Positions 1 through 8,775 of a DNA stretch of 64,000 nt are shown piece after piece. The DNA comes from GCA-020356105 sp964347475 (lineage in GTDB: Bacteria > Pseudomonadota > Alphaproteobacteria > UBA8366 > JADFVY01): NCBI GenBank assembly GCA_964347475.1, contig CAYFYY010000012.1, positions 3,317 through 67,316 of the forward strand, written 5' to 3'. The notes beneath the pieces are model-generated. The model was given only the letters and a program-made list of their open reading frames with translations, was not told where the DNA came from and searched no databases. The position numbers and the translations under genes were made by a program. Each line of letters starts with the position of its first letter. Positions within the stretch are counted from its first letter, which is position 1.

Positions 1-267
1 ATGGTAGCGCACGCCGCCGTCGCCGTCGCGGGTCAGCGAATCGACGACGTCCACGAGCGGGCCGATCTCGGCCTCGATACCGGTCTCCTGGCGCAGTTCG
101 CGAGCCGCGCAGTCGCGCACCGTCTCGCCAAGCTTCTGGCGCCCGCCGGGCAGGCTCCAGCTGCCCGCGCGCGGTGGCTTGCCGCGGCGGATCAGCAGCA
201 CCTCGTCGCCCCGGAAGCAGACAATGCCGACCCCGACGATCGGCGCCTCGGGATAGTCGCGTTTCAT
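1..267 (-). CDS. NUDIX hydrolase (partial, 3' end outside window)
   Basis: The reverse strand from an ATG at 267 reads 89 codons and runs off the left edge, so the C-terminus is missing. The Nudix box is clear at residues 42-64: G42, E48, R56-E57, E61 and G63 fit the G-x5-E-x7-RE-U-xx-E-x-G-U pattern, with Gln at the first of the two usual Glu positions. Nudix enzymes cleave nucleoside diphosphates linked to another group, using Mg bound by the box glutamates. Nothing here fixes the substrate; housecleaning of nucleotides or ADP-ribose cleavage are both possible. It is divergent from the downstream subtilase, with about 250 nt between the two starts. Confidence 0.85.
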   Translation of the reverse strand, partial: MKRDYPEAPIVGVGIVCFRGDEVLLIRRGKPPRAGSWSLPGGRQKLGETVRDCAARELRQETGIEAEIGPLVDVVDSLTRDGDGGVRYH

Positions 268-518
268 GCGTCGTCCGAGTGGTTCGAAGCCGCGACAATG
301 TGGCATGGCCAATCGCGCGCCGCAATCACCACCCCGGCAACCGCACGGCAAACGGGGCAGCGGAGCGAGACGGATGCGTTGGATTTGAGGCAATACCGCG
401 GCGTCGCGACGACCCGATATGCTATCTTTGGGTGTGTATGTTGGCGATTGCTATGCCGACGCTGAAGTCGACGGGCTTTCAGCGGCCTGTCTCGAGCGGC
501 GGCGGGAAGGGAGAAGTT

Positions 519-2696
519 ATGAGATTCTTCAGCAGCTTGATCGCATCGGCGATCCTGGTCCCGCTTTGCGCCGGGGGCGCACTCGCTGCAACCGCAGCAT
601 CCCGCGACGACACGCGCGTCGTGCCGCCGGGGCTCGCCGACCGCGACGGCAATCGGCTGTCCGACGCCCTCGAAGCACGGCTCGACGGCATGGGCGCGGA
701 CGATCCAGTCGACGTTATCGTAACGTTCGCGGCCCCGGGCCTTGGAGTCAGTTCGGCACAGCGCGCCGTCGGGCCGTTTTCCGTGCACGCCGGTTTCACC
801 ATCATCGACGGTTTCGCCGCCCGCATGACCGCTGGACAGGCGCGCGCGCTCGCCCGCCTGCCGCAGGTGCGCCGCGTCGAGGACGATGTCATGGTCCATG
901 CGAGTGACATCAACGCCCTGCGCGACTTCAAGGTCGACCAGGTACACGCGCCGACTCTGGACGGCGGCCTCGGGATCGCCGGCGCAGGCGTCGGCATATG
1001 CATCATCGATACCGGAATCCACGGCATCCATGAGCAATTCAACGACGCCGGCACCAGCAAGATCGCTGGCTGGATCGACTTCGTGAACAGAAGAGCCGAT
1101 CCCTACGACGACAACGGCCACGGCTCGCACGTCTCGAACATCGCGGCCGGCGACGGCACCGGCTTTCCCGCCGACGAGGCGGCGCTGTTCATCGGCGTGG
1201 CGCCGGCCGCCGACCTCTACGGAGCGAAGGTCCTGGACGCGGCCGGATCCGGGCGTGTCCGCAACGTTATCCGCGGAGTCGAATGGTGCGCCGCCCAGCC
1301 GACGGTCCACGTCATCAATCTCAGCCTCGGCAGCGACGCCAGTTCCGATGGCACCGACGCCCTCAGCGCCGCCATCGACAATGCCGTCGATATCCATGGC
1401 AAGACCGTGGTCGTGGCGGCCGGCAATGCCGGGGCGACCCCCGCGACCGTCGGCACGCCCGCGGCGGCGCGCCGTGCGATCACCGTCGGCGCGGTCGCCG
1501 ACTGGTCCGCGTCCGTCGAGCGCCGCGACTGGTGGTCGGCCGGGCCCTACCTGACGCCGTTCTCCGGCCGCGGCCCCACGGCGGACGGACGGACCAAGCC
1601 GGACGTCGTCGGCCCGGGTCATACCATTGCCGCAGCCTATATCGACCCGTGGGGCGGACTGCTGTGCACGACCGACTGCTATACGGTGTTGAGCGGCACG
1701 TCCATGGCCAGCCCGTTCGTCGCGGGCGTGGTGGCGCTGATGGTCGAGGCCGGCGGCGGCACGATGTCGCCAGAGGATGTCCGTCAGATCATCTTCGAGA
1801 CGGCGCATCCGAGAGGTCCGGTCGCCGGCAAGGACAACGACTGGGGGTTCGGCATGATCGATCCATGGAGCGCGGTCAATCGGGCCGGAGGCGCAAGCCT
1901 GACCTCCTATGCGCCGGCCGCCTTCCCGGCCTACCGACACGGTGCCGGCAGCGTGCCGGATGGCGGGTTGTTCTCGATCGACCTCGAAGTCCTGGATCCG
2001 ACCCAGCCCTTCGCGGTCACCGTCACGATCGACGGCGCATTGGTCCGGTCGAGCCGGATCACCGCGTGGCTGCCGGATCTCGAGGCGCGGCTTCGCAAAC
2101 TGGACGGCAGCGACGCCGCCTTCTGGCTGTTTCTCGACTCCAGCACCAGCCGATGCCCCGCGATCGGGGCCGAATGCGGCCGCTACGGCCGCCAGGAGAC
2201 CCTGTTCCTGGCACCGCCGCTGGCACCGGCGTACCGCCTGCAGGTCTGGCCGGCGAACGACACGTTCAACCAGAACAGGGGCGGCAGCTTCGTGTTCGAG
2301 ATTGCCAACGGCCGGATTGCCGACCGCACGGATCTGGTCCCCGCTGGCCTGACTGCCGACGCCGGTGCCGACGTGAACGTTCGCGACGACGATGGCGACG
2401 GATTCGCCGCCGTCGAGCTGGACGGCAGCGCCAGTGGCCCGTTCGGCACGATTGTCACGTATCTGTGGAGCTGGACAGACACGGCCGGTGGCCATGCGGT
2501 AACGGGAATGGCCCCGACCGTCAGCCTGCCGACAGGTACCCACAGCATCTGGCTGACCGTGACGGATACCGCGGGCGCCAGCGCATCCGACATGATCACG
2601 GCGACTGTTGCCGCGGGAGGCGGCAACGGCGGCGGCGGTCCGAAAGCGAAGGGCAAGGGCGCGGCCGGCGACCCCACCCTGGCCGCCGGGCCATAG
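519..2696 (+). CDS. secreted subtilisin-like S8 serine protease with C-terminal PKD-like domain
   Basis: 725 residues from the ATG at 519, chosen because a purine-rich ribosome site (gggaaggga) precedes it and a signal peptide follows (charged start, hydrophobic core, ALA cleavage near residue 23). Longer in-frame starts upstream lack this. A region at about 45-130 looks like an inhibitor-type propeptide. The catalytic triad is D164 (IIDTG), H201 (NGHGSHV) and S395 (GTSMASP), so the enzyme should be active. Residues from about 612 to 705 form a PKD/Ig-like beta domain ending in VTDTAGASASD, followed by a low-complexity Gly/Lys tail. It should be exported and degrade extracellular protein. The same kind of PKD module recurs in the large secreted protein at 33 kb. 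Confidence 0.92.
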   Translation: MRFFSSLIASAILVPLCAGGALAATAASRDDTRVVPPGLADRDGNRLSDALEARLDGMGADDPVDVIVTFAAPGLGVSSAQRAVGPFSVHAGFTIIDGFAARMTAGQARALARLPQVRRVEDDVMVHASDINALRDFKVDQVHAPTLDGGLGIAGAGVGICIIDTGIHGIHEQFNDAGTSKIAGWIDFVNRRADPYDDNGHGSHVSNIAAGDGTGFPADEAALFIGVAPAADLYGAKVLDAAGSGRVRNVIRGVEWCAAQPTVHVINLSLGSDASSDGTDALSAAIDNAVDIHGKTVVVAAGNAGATPATVGTPAAARRAITVGAVADWSASVERRDWWSAGPYLTPFSGRGPTADGRTKPDVVGPGHTIAAAYIDPWGGLLCTTDCYTVLSGTSMASPFVAGVVALMVEAGGGTMSPEDVRQIIFETAHPRGPVAGKDNDWGFGMIDPWSAVNRAGGASLTSYAPAAFPAYRHGAGSVPDGGLFSIDLEVLDPTQPFAVTVTIDGALVRSSRITAWLPDLEARLRKLDGSDAAFWLFLDSSTSRCPAIGAECGRYGRQETLFLAPPLAPAYRLQVWPANDTFNQNRGGSFVFEIANGRIADRTDLVPAGLTADAGADVNVRDDDGDGFAAVELDGSASGPFGTIVTYLWSWTDTAGGHAVTGMAPTVSLPTGTHSIWLTVTDTAGASASDMITATVAAGGGNGGGGPKAKGKGAAGDPTLAAGP

Positions 2697-2784
2697 CCGG
2701 CACCATTCGCAGCTTTGCGACGAGGCGCGGTCAGGTTAGATTGGCCGCGCCTCTTTCTTGTCGAACCTGCGAAGACCCTTCGAT

Positions 2785-3795
2785 ATGGACTACCGCCGTC
2801 TCGGCCACAGCGGCCTCAAGGTCTCGCCCCTCTGCCTCGGCGCCATGATGTTCGGCGGCCAAACCGATTCCAAGACCGCCCAGAAGATCATCGCGATCGC
2901 CCGCGATTCCGGCGTCAACTTCATCGACACCGCGGACAACTACAACAGGGGCGAGAGCGAGCGCGTCGTCGGCAAACACATCGCCGAGGACCGCGACAAG
3001 TGGGTGCTGGCGACCAAGGCCGGCAATTTCCTCGGCTCCGGTCCCAACGAGGGCGGGCTCGGGCGCAAATGGCTGCTGCAGGCGATCGATGACAGCCTCG
3101 AGCGGCTCGGCACCGATTACGTCGACGTCTGGTACTTGCACAAGCCGGACGAAGGCACGCCGATGGAGGAGACGCTGACCGCGGTGGCGGACATCCTGGC
3201 CACCGGCAAGGCGCGGTTCTGGGGCGTCTCCAACATCCGCGGCTGGCGCATCGCCGATGCGGTGCGCATCGCCGACGGGCTCGGCATCTCGCGCCCGCTG
3301 GTCTGCCAGCCCTACTACAATCTCTTGAACCGCGTGCCCGAGGTCGAGGTGCTGCCGGCCTGCGACCATTACGGCATGGGCGTGGTGCCGTATTCCGTGC
3401 TGGCCCGCGGCGTGCTGACCGGCAAGTACAAGCCGGGCGCCGAGCCCGAGGCCGGAACCCGCGCCGGCCGTGCCGACAAGCGCATGATGGAGACAGAGTT
3501 CCGCACCGAATCCATGGTCATTGCCGAAAAGATCGCCGAGCACGCCAAGGGGCGCGGCATGACCGCCGCGGACTTCGCGCTGCTGTGGATGCTCAACAAC
3601 GAGATCGTCAGCAGCGCGCTCACCGGCCCGCGCACCGTCGAGCAGTGGGAGGGCTACCTTTCCAGCCTGCGCCACGAGTTCACGGCCGAGGACGAGGCGC
3701 TGGTCGACACCCTCGTCGCCCCCGGCCACCCGTCGACACCGGGCTATTCCGACCCGCAATACCCGCTGACCGGCCGCCGGCCCCGGACGGGGTGA
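2785..3795 (+). CDS. aldo/keto reductase
   Basis: 336 residues, starting at MDYRRLGHSGLKVS, the standard opening of the family; a TTG nine codons upstream is less likely. The catalytic tetrad is visible as D48, Y53, K78 and H119. The enzyme folds as a TIM barrel and reduces carbonyl compounds with NADPH in the cytoplasm. The GESE segment after Y53 and the overall length fit the AKR11-13-like group (voltage-channel beta-subunit/general stress type). The substrate cannot be read from sequence. The next gene begins at or just after the stop codon, so the two are probably co-transcribed. Confidence 0.9.
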   Translation: MDYRRLGHSGLKVSPLCLGAMMFGGQTDSKTAQKIIAIARDSGVNFIDTADNYNRGESERVVGKHIAEDRDKWVLATKAGNFLGSGPNEGGLGRKWLLQAIDDSLERLGTDYVDVWYLHKPDEGTPMEETLTAVADILATGKARFWGVSNIRGWRIADAVRIADGLGISRPLVCQPYYNLLNRVPEVEVLPACDHYGMGVVPYSVLARGVLTGKYKPGAEPEAGTRAGRADKRMMETEFRTESMVIAEKIAEHAKGRGMTAADFALLWMLNNEIVSSALTGPRTVEQWEGYLSSLRHEFTAEDEALVDTLVAPGHPSTPGYSDPQYPLTGRRPRTG

Positions 3796-3815
3796 GCACC
3801 GGCGGGCCGACGGAA

Positions 3816-4466
3816 ATGGCCGGGTTCTGGATCCGCTGGGTTGCCGCCAATGCCGTCGGCGACGTGCTGGGGCTCGGGCTGGTCGGGCTTATCACCGTGA
3901 TGCTGGCGCAGATTCTATCCTGGAGCGTTACCTACGTGCTCTCGATTGTGCCGCTGTTTGCCGCGATGGGTGCCCTCGACGGCGCGGTCGTCGGCTTCGC
4001 GCAATGGACGGTGTTGCGAAGCCGGCTCCATAACATGCGGGCGCGAAGTTGGACGATGGCCACAGCGATCGGCGCCGCGATTGCCTGGTTCATGGGCACA
4101 CTGCCTGCCACCGTCCCATTCTCGAGCGAAGGTCCCGTCACTGTCGACGAGCCTATCGGGTTCGGCATGGTGACGGTGCTCGCCATCGAGATGGGGATCG
4201 GTGCGGCCTTTGGCGCCGTACTCGCCGTGCCGCAATGGCTCATCCTGCGCCGGTATGTCGGCCGGGCCCTGTGGTGGATACCGGCGAACAGTCTGGCTTG
4301 GCTCGTCGCGATGCCGATGATTTTCTTGGCCGCCGACGCAAGTATTCCGCTTGAAGGCATCATGTTTCTACTCGCGGTATTCGCGGCGATAATCGCCGGC
4401 GCGGGCGCGCTGGTCGGCGCGATTCACGGCCTCGTCCTGATTCGCCTCCTCATGCCGGCCCGCTAA
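3816..4466 (+). CDS. hypothetical multi-pass membrane protein
   Basis: 216 residues from ATG 3816; a GTG at 3792 that overlaps the upstream stop as GTGA is an equally possible start and would add eight residues. About five or six hydrophobic helices fill the protein, with short polar loops and small-residue-rich helices (GAAIAWFMG, GIGAAFGAVLAVPQW). The repeated pattern of a helix followed by a QW-L-R segment (residues about 60-67 and 134-141) suggests an internal duplication. I do not recognise the family and give no function. The stop codon overlaps the stop of the convergent methyltransferase by three nucleotides. Confidence 0.7.
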   Translation: MAGFWIRWVAANAVGDVLGLGLVGLITVMLAQILSWSVTYVLSIVPLFAAMGALDGAVVGFAQWTVLRSRLHNMRARSWTMATAIGAAIAWFMGTLPATVPFSSEGPVTVDEPIGFGMVTVLAIEMGIGAAFGAVLAVPQWLILRRYVGRALWWIPANSLAWLVAMPMIFLAADASIPLEGIMFLLAVFAAIIAGAGALVGAIHGLVLIRLLMPAR

Positions 4467-5071
4467 CCCGGAACGCGGGCGACGATCAGCTTGATGATGT
4501 CCTCGAACAAAAAGCGCTCGTCGACGATCTCGAGGCCGGCCTCCGGCACGTAGCGCTCGGTCTCGCGGTCGAAGGCGGCGCCGTAGACGAGGCGGACCCA
4601 GGGCGCCCACAGACGCATCACGAAGCGCTTGCGGGGGTGTTGCGAGTAGACGTATTCGAGCATGCGGATCTCGCCGCCGGGCCTGACGATCCGCGCCAGT
4701 TCCTTGAGCGCCGGCAGCTGCAGCGAATCGTCGAGGACGCAGAACAGGAAGGTCGCCACCGCGGCATCGAACCGGCCGTCGGGAAATCCGCTGTCGCAGA
4801 CGTCGCGCTCCAGCAGTTCGACCTCGAGGCCGAGCCGGTCGCGCCGCTCGCGCGCGCGGGCCAGCATGGCGGGGCTCAGGTCGATGCCGGTAACGCGCAG
4901 GTCCTTCGGGTAGTACGGCATGTTGCGGCCGGTGCCGACGCCGGCGTCGAGGGCCGTGCCCGTGAGGCCTTCGAACATCCGCGGGCGGATCGGCGCGTAG
5001 CGCCGGCCCTCGAACGGCAGGTCGAGCAGGTCGTAGAACCGGGCGACCGAGCGGTAGATTGTTTGCGTCAT
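4463..5071 (-). CDS. class I SAM-dependent methyltransferase
   Basis: 202 residues. Motif I is ALDAGVGTGRN at 40-50, followed by an acidic residue after the second strand (GIDLSPAMLARAR) that would bind the ribose of S-adenosylmethionine, and motif IV-like DAAVATFLFC. This is the UbiE/Methyltransf_11 type fold; typical members methylate small molecules or lipid-like substrates in the cytoplasm. Phospholipid or quinone substrates are possible, but no substrate signature is visible. It overlaps the convergent membrane-protein gene at the stop codons. Confidence 0.85.
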   Translation of the reverse strand: MTQTIYRSVARFYDLLDLPFEGRRYAPIRPRMFEGLTGTALDAGVGTGRNMPYYPKDLRVTGIDLSPAMLARARERRDRLGLEVELLERDVCDSGFPDGRFDAAVATFLFCVLDDSLQLPALKELARIVRPGGEIRMLEYVYSQHPRKRFVMRLWAPWVRLVYGAAFDRETERYVPEAGLEIVDERFLFEDIIKLIVARVPG

Positions 5072-5214
5072 GGTCCCCGATCATATCCCGGCTGCGGCGA
5101 GAGGTCCCCGGTATCCATGCATGCGCGATCGCAGGAAACGGTTCCACTTCCAATTTCCGGCCCGTGCGCGGTCTGGTTACTGGTGCCGGCAACATACGGA
5201 CAAGGATCATCGTG

Positions 5215-5913
5215 ATGCGACAGGCAATCAGTGGCGCGACGGTGTTTGCTACTGTTTTGGTATCCGCCTCCGCCAGCGCGCAGACGACCGATGTCGGACA
5301 GCCGTCGCCGGTCGCCCCGAGGAGCTGGTATGTTGCCCTCGGCACTACGTTGGGAGCAGTGAACGACCCGGTTGCGGAAGATATCTACCGGGCCGATCTC
5401 GGCCTCGAAGTAGGCGGCGGCATCAGTGTCGGCCGCACGATCGGCCGGATTCGCCTGGAAGCCCAGCTGTCTTATGAGAATTTCGTGCTGAACAATCTGA
5501 ACCCGTTTCCCGGCAGCCCGATCACCGCGACCGACACTGTCGGCGATCTTTACGGTGCCGGCATGATGGGAAATGTGGTTTATGAACTGGGGGCGCAAGA
5601 GGGGATCCGGCCGTTCGTCGGGATCGGGGGCGGATTCCTGCATCTCAAGGCCGACTACCGCGAGATCGGGTGTGCCCTGTGTTTCACTGGCGGTCCGCTG
5701 GTGGTGGGCGGCAGCGATACGGTTGCGGCCGGGCAAGCGATGGCCGGACTTGCGTTTCCCTTGGGCGGCGGTTCCGGCTCAAATCTCATCGGCTACCGGT
5801 TTCTCAAGACGGATGAAATCAGGCTGGAGGTCGTCGGAGCCGGGCCGGTCACACAGGACGGCGTGACTTCGCACAGCTTCCTTGTGGGGTTTCTTTTTCG
5901 GCTGCCTCCCTGA
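5215..5913 (+). CDS. outer-membrane beta-barrel-like protein
   Basis: 232 residues from ATG 5215, which gives a clean signal peptide (MRQAISGATVFATVLVSASASA, cut near 22). The mature part consists of alternating hydrophobic/polar strands with glycine-rich turns (YVALGTTLGAV, LEVGGGISVGR, GIRPFVGIGGGFLHLKADY), the pattern of small eight-stranded porin-like or Opa/P44-type surface proteins. The protein ends in SFLVGFLFRLPP, close to the aromatic C-terminal beta-signal read by BamA. Two cysteines (CALC) occur in one loop. Function unknown; a structural or adhesion role is inference. Confidence 0.7.
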   Translation: MRQAISGATVFATVLVSASASAQTTDVGQPSPVAPRSWYVALGTTLGAVNDPVAEDIYRADLGLEVGGGISVGRTIGRIRLEAQLSYENFVLNNLNPFPGSPITATDTVGDLYGAGMMGNVVYELGAQEGIRPFVGIGGGFLHLKADYREIGCALCFTGGPLVVGGSDTVAAGQAMAGLAFPLGGGSGSNLIGYRFLKTDEIRLEVVGAGPVTQDGVTSHSFLVGFLFRLPP

Positions 5914-5914
5914 C

Positions 5915-5972
5915 TGCGAACCGGAACACGCCACACGGTACCGGTGCGCCGCCGCTTGCGGGCCGGTTCGCA
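5915..5972. terminator. 10-bp inverted repeat between convergent genes, possible bidirectional terminator
   Basis: TGCGAACCGG at 5915-5924 is matched perfectly by its reverse complement at 5963-5972, with a 38-nt spacer. It lies in the 80-nt gap between the stop codons of two convergent genes, where a shared terminator would be expected. There is no T-run and the loop is long, so intrinsic termination is uncertain. Confidence 0.35.
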
Positions 5973-5993
5973 TCGCGGCACTTGCGCGCTGAC

Positions 5994-6404
5994 TCAGCCG
6001 CCCCGCGCCGCCTCGCGCAGCTTCTCGTCCAGCTCGACCTGCCAGCCGGTGACCAGGGCGTTGGTCTCGTTGGCCATGCCGATCACCGCCATCAGCTCGG
6101 CCAGCATGGCGTCGCTCATGCCCTTGGCCCGCGCCCCGGCGAGATGCGAGTTGATGCAGTACGCGCAGCCGTTGGTGACGCTGACCGCAACGTAGATCAT
6201 CTCCTTGGTGAGCAGGTCGAGCGCGCCCGGTGCCATCACCTGCTTGACGCTCTCCCAGGTGCGCTTGAGCGTCGGCGGATCCTGCGCCAGCGCCTTCCAG
6301 AAATTGTTGATCCAGTCGACGCCGCGGGTCTCCATGATGTCGTCATAGACCGCCCGCACCTCCGCCGGCGCATCGTCGTACTCCACGAACCTGCCGATTG
6401 GCAT
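5994..6404 (-). CDS. carboxymuconolactone decarboxylase/AhpD-family protein
   Basis: 136 residues. The AhpD-type redox motif is E68-x11-C80-A-Y-C83-x3-H87, which carries the peroxidatic cysteine pair and the His/Glu proton relay, so an alkylhydroperoxidase-like or thiol-disulfide activity is likelier than true carboxymuconolactone decarboxylation. Such proteins are small all-helical cytoplasmic oligomers. It lies 25 nt downstream of the slipin gene on the same strand and probably belongs to the nfeD-slipin transcript. Confidence 0.85.
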   Translation of the reverse strand: MPIGRFVEYDDAPAEVRAVYDDIMETRGVDWINNFWKALAQDPPTLKRTWESVKQVMAPGALDLLTKEMIYVAVSVTNGCAYCINSHLAGARAKGMSDAMLAELMAVIGMANETNALVTGWQVELDEKLREAARGG

Positions 6405-6429
6405 GTCGCGCCCTCCGCTATCGTGCGTC

Positions 6430-7194
6430 CTACGACTTGCCGTCGCCGCCGTCTGTACGCCCCCTCAGCATCTCGCCGAATTTCATCGGGAACGGAAAGA
6501 CGATCGTCGAGGATTTGTCCGTGGCAATCCCCGTCAGTGTCGTCAGGTACCGCAGCTGCATCGCCTCCGGCACCTGCGCCAGGATCGCCGCGGCCTGGTA
6601 GAACTTCTCGGCCGCCTGGTGCTCGCCCTCGGCGTCGATCACCTTGGCCCGCCGCAAGCGCTCGGCCTCCGCCTGTTTTGCGATCGCCCGGATCATGCTC
6701 TCGTCGAGGTCGACGTGCTTGATTTCGACATTCGCGACCTTGATGCCCCATGCATCGGTCTGCTCGTCCAGGATGACCTGAATATCGGCGTTCAGCTTGT
6801 CGCGCTCCGCCAGCATCTCGTCCAGCTCGTGCTGGCCGAGCACCGAGCGCAGCGTGGTCTGGGCCAGCTGGCTGGTCGCCATGGTGAAGTCCTCAACCTG
6901 GATCACTGCCGGCTCCGGGTCGACGACCCGGTAATAGACCACCGCATTGACGTGAACGGAGACGTTGTCGCGCGAGATCACGTCCTGGGTCGGCACGTCG
7001 AGCACGCGGACGCGCAGATCGATACGCACCACCTGCTGGACACCCAGGAAGACGATCCGCAGGCCCGCTCCGCGCACACCAGTAAACCGGCCGAACGTGA
7101 ACACCACGCCGCGCTCATACTCCCTGAAAATCCGGAGCGACCCCACGAAATACAACAGCAATGCCACGGGGAGTCCGATCACAAACCAAGTCAT
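6430..7194 (-). CDS. slipin/stomatin family SPFH-domain protein
   Basis: 254 residues: an N-terminal membrane helix (about 3-20), then the SPFH/Band 7 domain opening with IFREYERGVVFTFGRF and continuing to about residue 175 with the typical QTTLRSVLGQHELDEML segment, and a charged coiled-coil (AEAERLRRAKVIDAEGE). Stomatin-like proteins oligomerise on the inner membrane and organise local membrane domains. The C-terminus (about 215-240) is hydrophobic and is the region that partner NfeD-type proteases cut in studied archaeal homologues. The gene follows its NfeD partner by 11 nt, the classic conserved pair. Confidence 0.92.
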   Translation of the reverse strand: MTWFVIGLPVALLLYFVGSLRIFREYERGVVFTFGRFTGVRGAGLRIVFLGVQQVVRIDLRVRVLDVPTQDVISRDNVSVHVNAVVYYRVVDPEPAVIQVEDFTMATSQLAQTTLRSVLGQHELDEMLAERDKLNADIQVILDEQTDAWGIKVANVEIKHVDLDESMIRAIAKQAEAERLRRAKVIDAEGEHQAAEKFYQAAAILAQVPEAMQLRYLTTLTGIATDKSSTIVFPFPMKFGEMLRGRTDGGDGKS

Positions 7195-7205
7195 TTCCAG
7201 CCTCC

Positions 7206-8714
7206 TCAGTTCTCCGTTTCGGTCGCGTCTTCTTTTTCCACGACGAGGGTCAGGCCCTCGATCCCGGCAACGACCAGCCGATCGCCCTGCGTAAAGGGTC
7301 CGCCGGAGGACCGCGCCTGCCAGGCCTCCCCATGGGCCCGCACGCGGCCCCTGTGTCCGGACCAGTCGATGACGGTCGCAGGAACGCCGATCATCGATTC
7401 ACGTCCACTCACCGCCGGCCGCGCATGCGCCCGCATAAGCAGCGTGAGGACGAGCAGTATCAGGGCGCCGGCCGTCGCCGCGACCCCGCCGATCGCCCAG
7501 GGCGAGATGCCGAATCCCGGTACGTCCGTCTCGATCAGCATCACCGAGCCGATCACAAACGAGACGATCCCGCCGATTCCGAGCGCGCCGAAGCTCGGCA
7601 TGAAGACCTCTCCGACGATCAGCGCGAAGCCGAGCAGGATCAGCCCTGCGCCCGCATAGTTGATGGGCAGAACGTGCAGCCCGTAAAGGCCGAGCACGAT
7701 GCAGATCGCGCCGATCACGCCGGCCACCAGCGTGCCGGTGTAGAACTCGATCATCAGCGCCGGCACGCCGATCGTGAACAGCAGCAGGTACGCCACCGTC
7801 GGGTTGGTGATGACTTCCAGGAACTCGGTGCGCCAGTCGGGAGCAAGGTCCACCACCGCGAGTTCCTTGGTCTTGAGCGTCCGCTGCACCCCGGCCACAT
7901 CGACCGTGCGTCCGTCCGCCTTCTCCAGAATCTCCGCGGGCGTCTCGGCGATGAAGTCGATCACCCCCTCATTCAGCGCATCTTCGGCCGACAGGCTGGC
8001 CGCCTCGGTGACCGCCTTTTCCGCCCATTCGGCGTTGCGCCCGCGTTTCTGGGCGAGGCTGCGGATATAGGCGACGGCGTCCTGCATCATCTTCTCGTCC
8101 ATGCCGGGCTTGCCGCGCCGCGGCGAGTCCTCCGCCGCCTTGTCCTCATCGTCGGCCTCGTCCTCGGCGTCCGTGTCGTCCTCGTCCTCGGCCGTCTTGT
8201 CCGAATTCGATGACTCCTTCTTCTTGGATTCCTTGTCGCCCGAATCCGTGTCCGCCGGCTCGTCCGGCAGATCCGGCTCGCCGCCGCCCATCGTCACCGG
8301 TGTGGCCGCGCCGAGATTCGTTGCCGGGGCCATGGCCGCCAAATGGGTGGCATACAGCATGTAGGTGCCGGCACTGGCGGCGCGCGAGCCGGAGGGGCCG
8401 ACATAGCCGATCACCGGCACCGGCGAAGCCAGGATGTCCTGAATGATCTCACGCATCGAGGTGTCGAGCCCGCCCGGCGTGTCCATCTGCAGGATCACCA
8501 CCGTCGCGCCGCGGTCGACGGCCTTTTCCAGCCCGCGATGGATATAATCCGCCACCGCCGGCCCGATCGGCCCCTTGACGATCAGGCGAACGGCGTGCGG
8601 CTCTTCCTGGGACCGCCCGCCACCCGCGACGATGAGGCCGATCGCGATTATCGCGACGGCTGCCGAGAACATGCGCCAGACTCGCAGCAACCGCCTGTCT
8701 CTCAACCAAAACAT
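7206..8714 (-). CDS. NfeD1b-type membrane serine protease (ClpP-like domain plus NfeD OB domain) with acidic insert
   Basis: 502 residues from ATG 8714, which gives an N-terminal signal/anchor; upstream in-frame codons overlap the spacer after the chemotaxis gene and lack such a segment. Residues 40-240 form the ClpP/SppA-like domain: nucleophile S114 in SRAASAGTY and probable base K208 in DEKMMQDAVAYIR. Between them, about 145-204, is a strongly acidic low-complexity insert rich in D, E, S and K. Several membrane helices follow (about 295-425) and a C-terminal NfeD OB-fold domain (about 435-500). The family cleaves stomatin C-termini; the slipin gene is directly downstream, so the partner is evident. 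The insert is the unusual feature. Confidence 0.9.
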   Translation of the reverse strand: MFWLRDRRLLRVWRMFSAAVAIIAIGLIVAGGGRSQEEPHAVRLIVKGPIGPAVADYIHRGLEKAVDRGATVVILQMDTPGGLDTSMREIIQDILASPVPVIGYVGPSGSRAASAGTYMLYATHLAAMAPATNLGAATPVTMGGGEPDLPDEPADTDSGDKESKKKESSNSDKTAEDEDDTDAEDEADDEDKAAEDSPRRGKPGMDEKMMQDAVAYIRSLAQKRGRNAEWAEKAVTEAASLSAEDALNEGVIDFIAETPAEILEKADGRTVDVAGVQRTLKTKELAVVDLAPDWRTEFLEVITNPTVAYLLLFTIGVPALMIEFYTGTLVAGVIGAICIVLGLYGLHVLPINYAGAGLILLGFALIVGEVFMPSFGALGIGGIVSFVIGSVMLIETDVPGFGISPWAIGGVAATAGALILLVLTLLMRAHARPAVSGRESMIGVPATVIDWSGHRGRVRAHGEAWQARSSGGPFTQGDRLVVAGIEGLTLVVEKEDATETEN

Positions 8715-8775
8715 GCTCCAATGATGGTCGTTTGCGCCGGCCCTGTCCAGCCCCGACGAGACCGCATGGCCGCGA

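Noticed and set aside
264..2543. 759-codon minus-strand open frame opposite the subtilase
   Set aside because: Antisense shadow of a GC-rich gene: Arg/Gly/Ala-rich translation with no domain, while the plus strand has a full catalytic triad.
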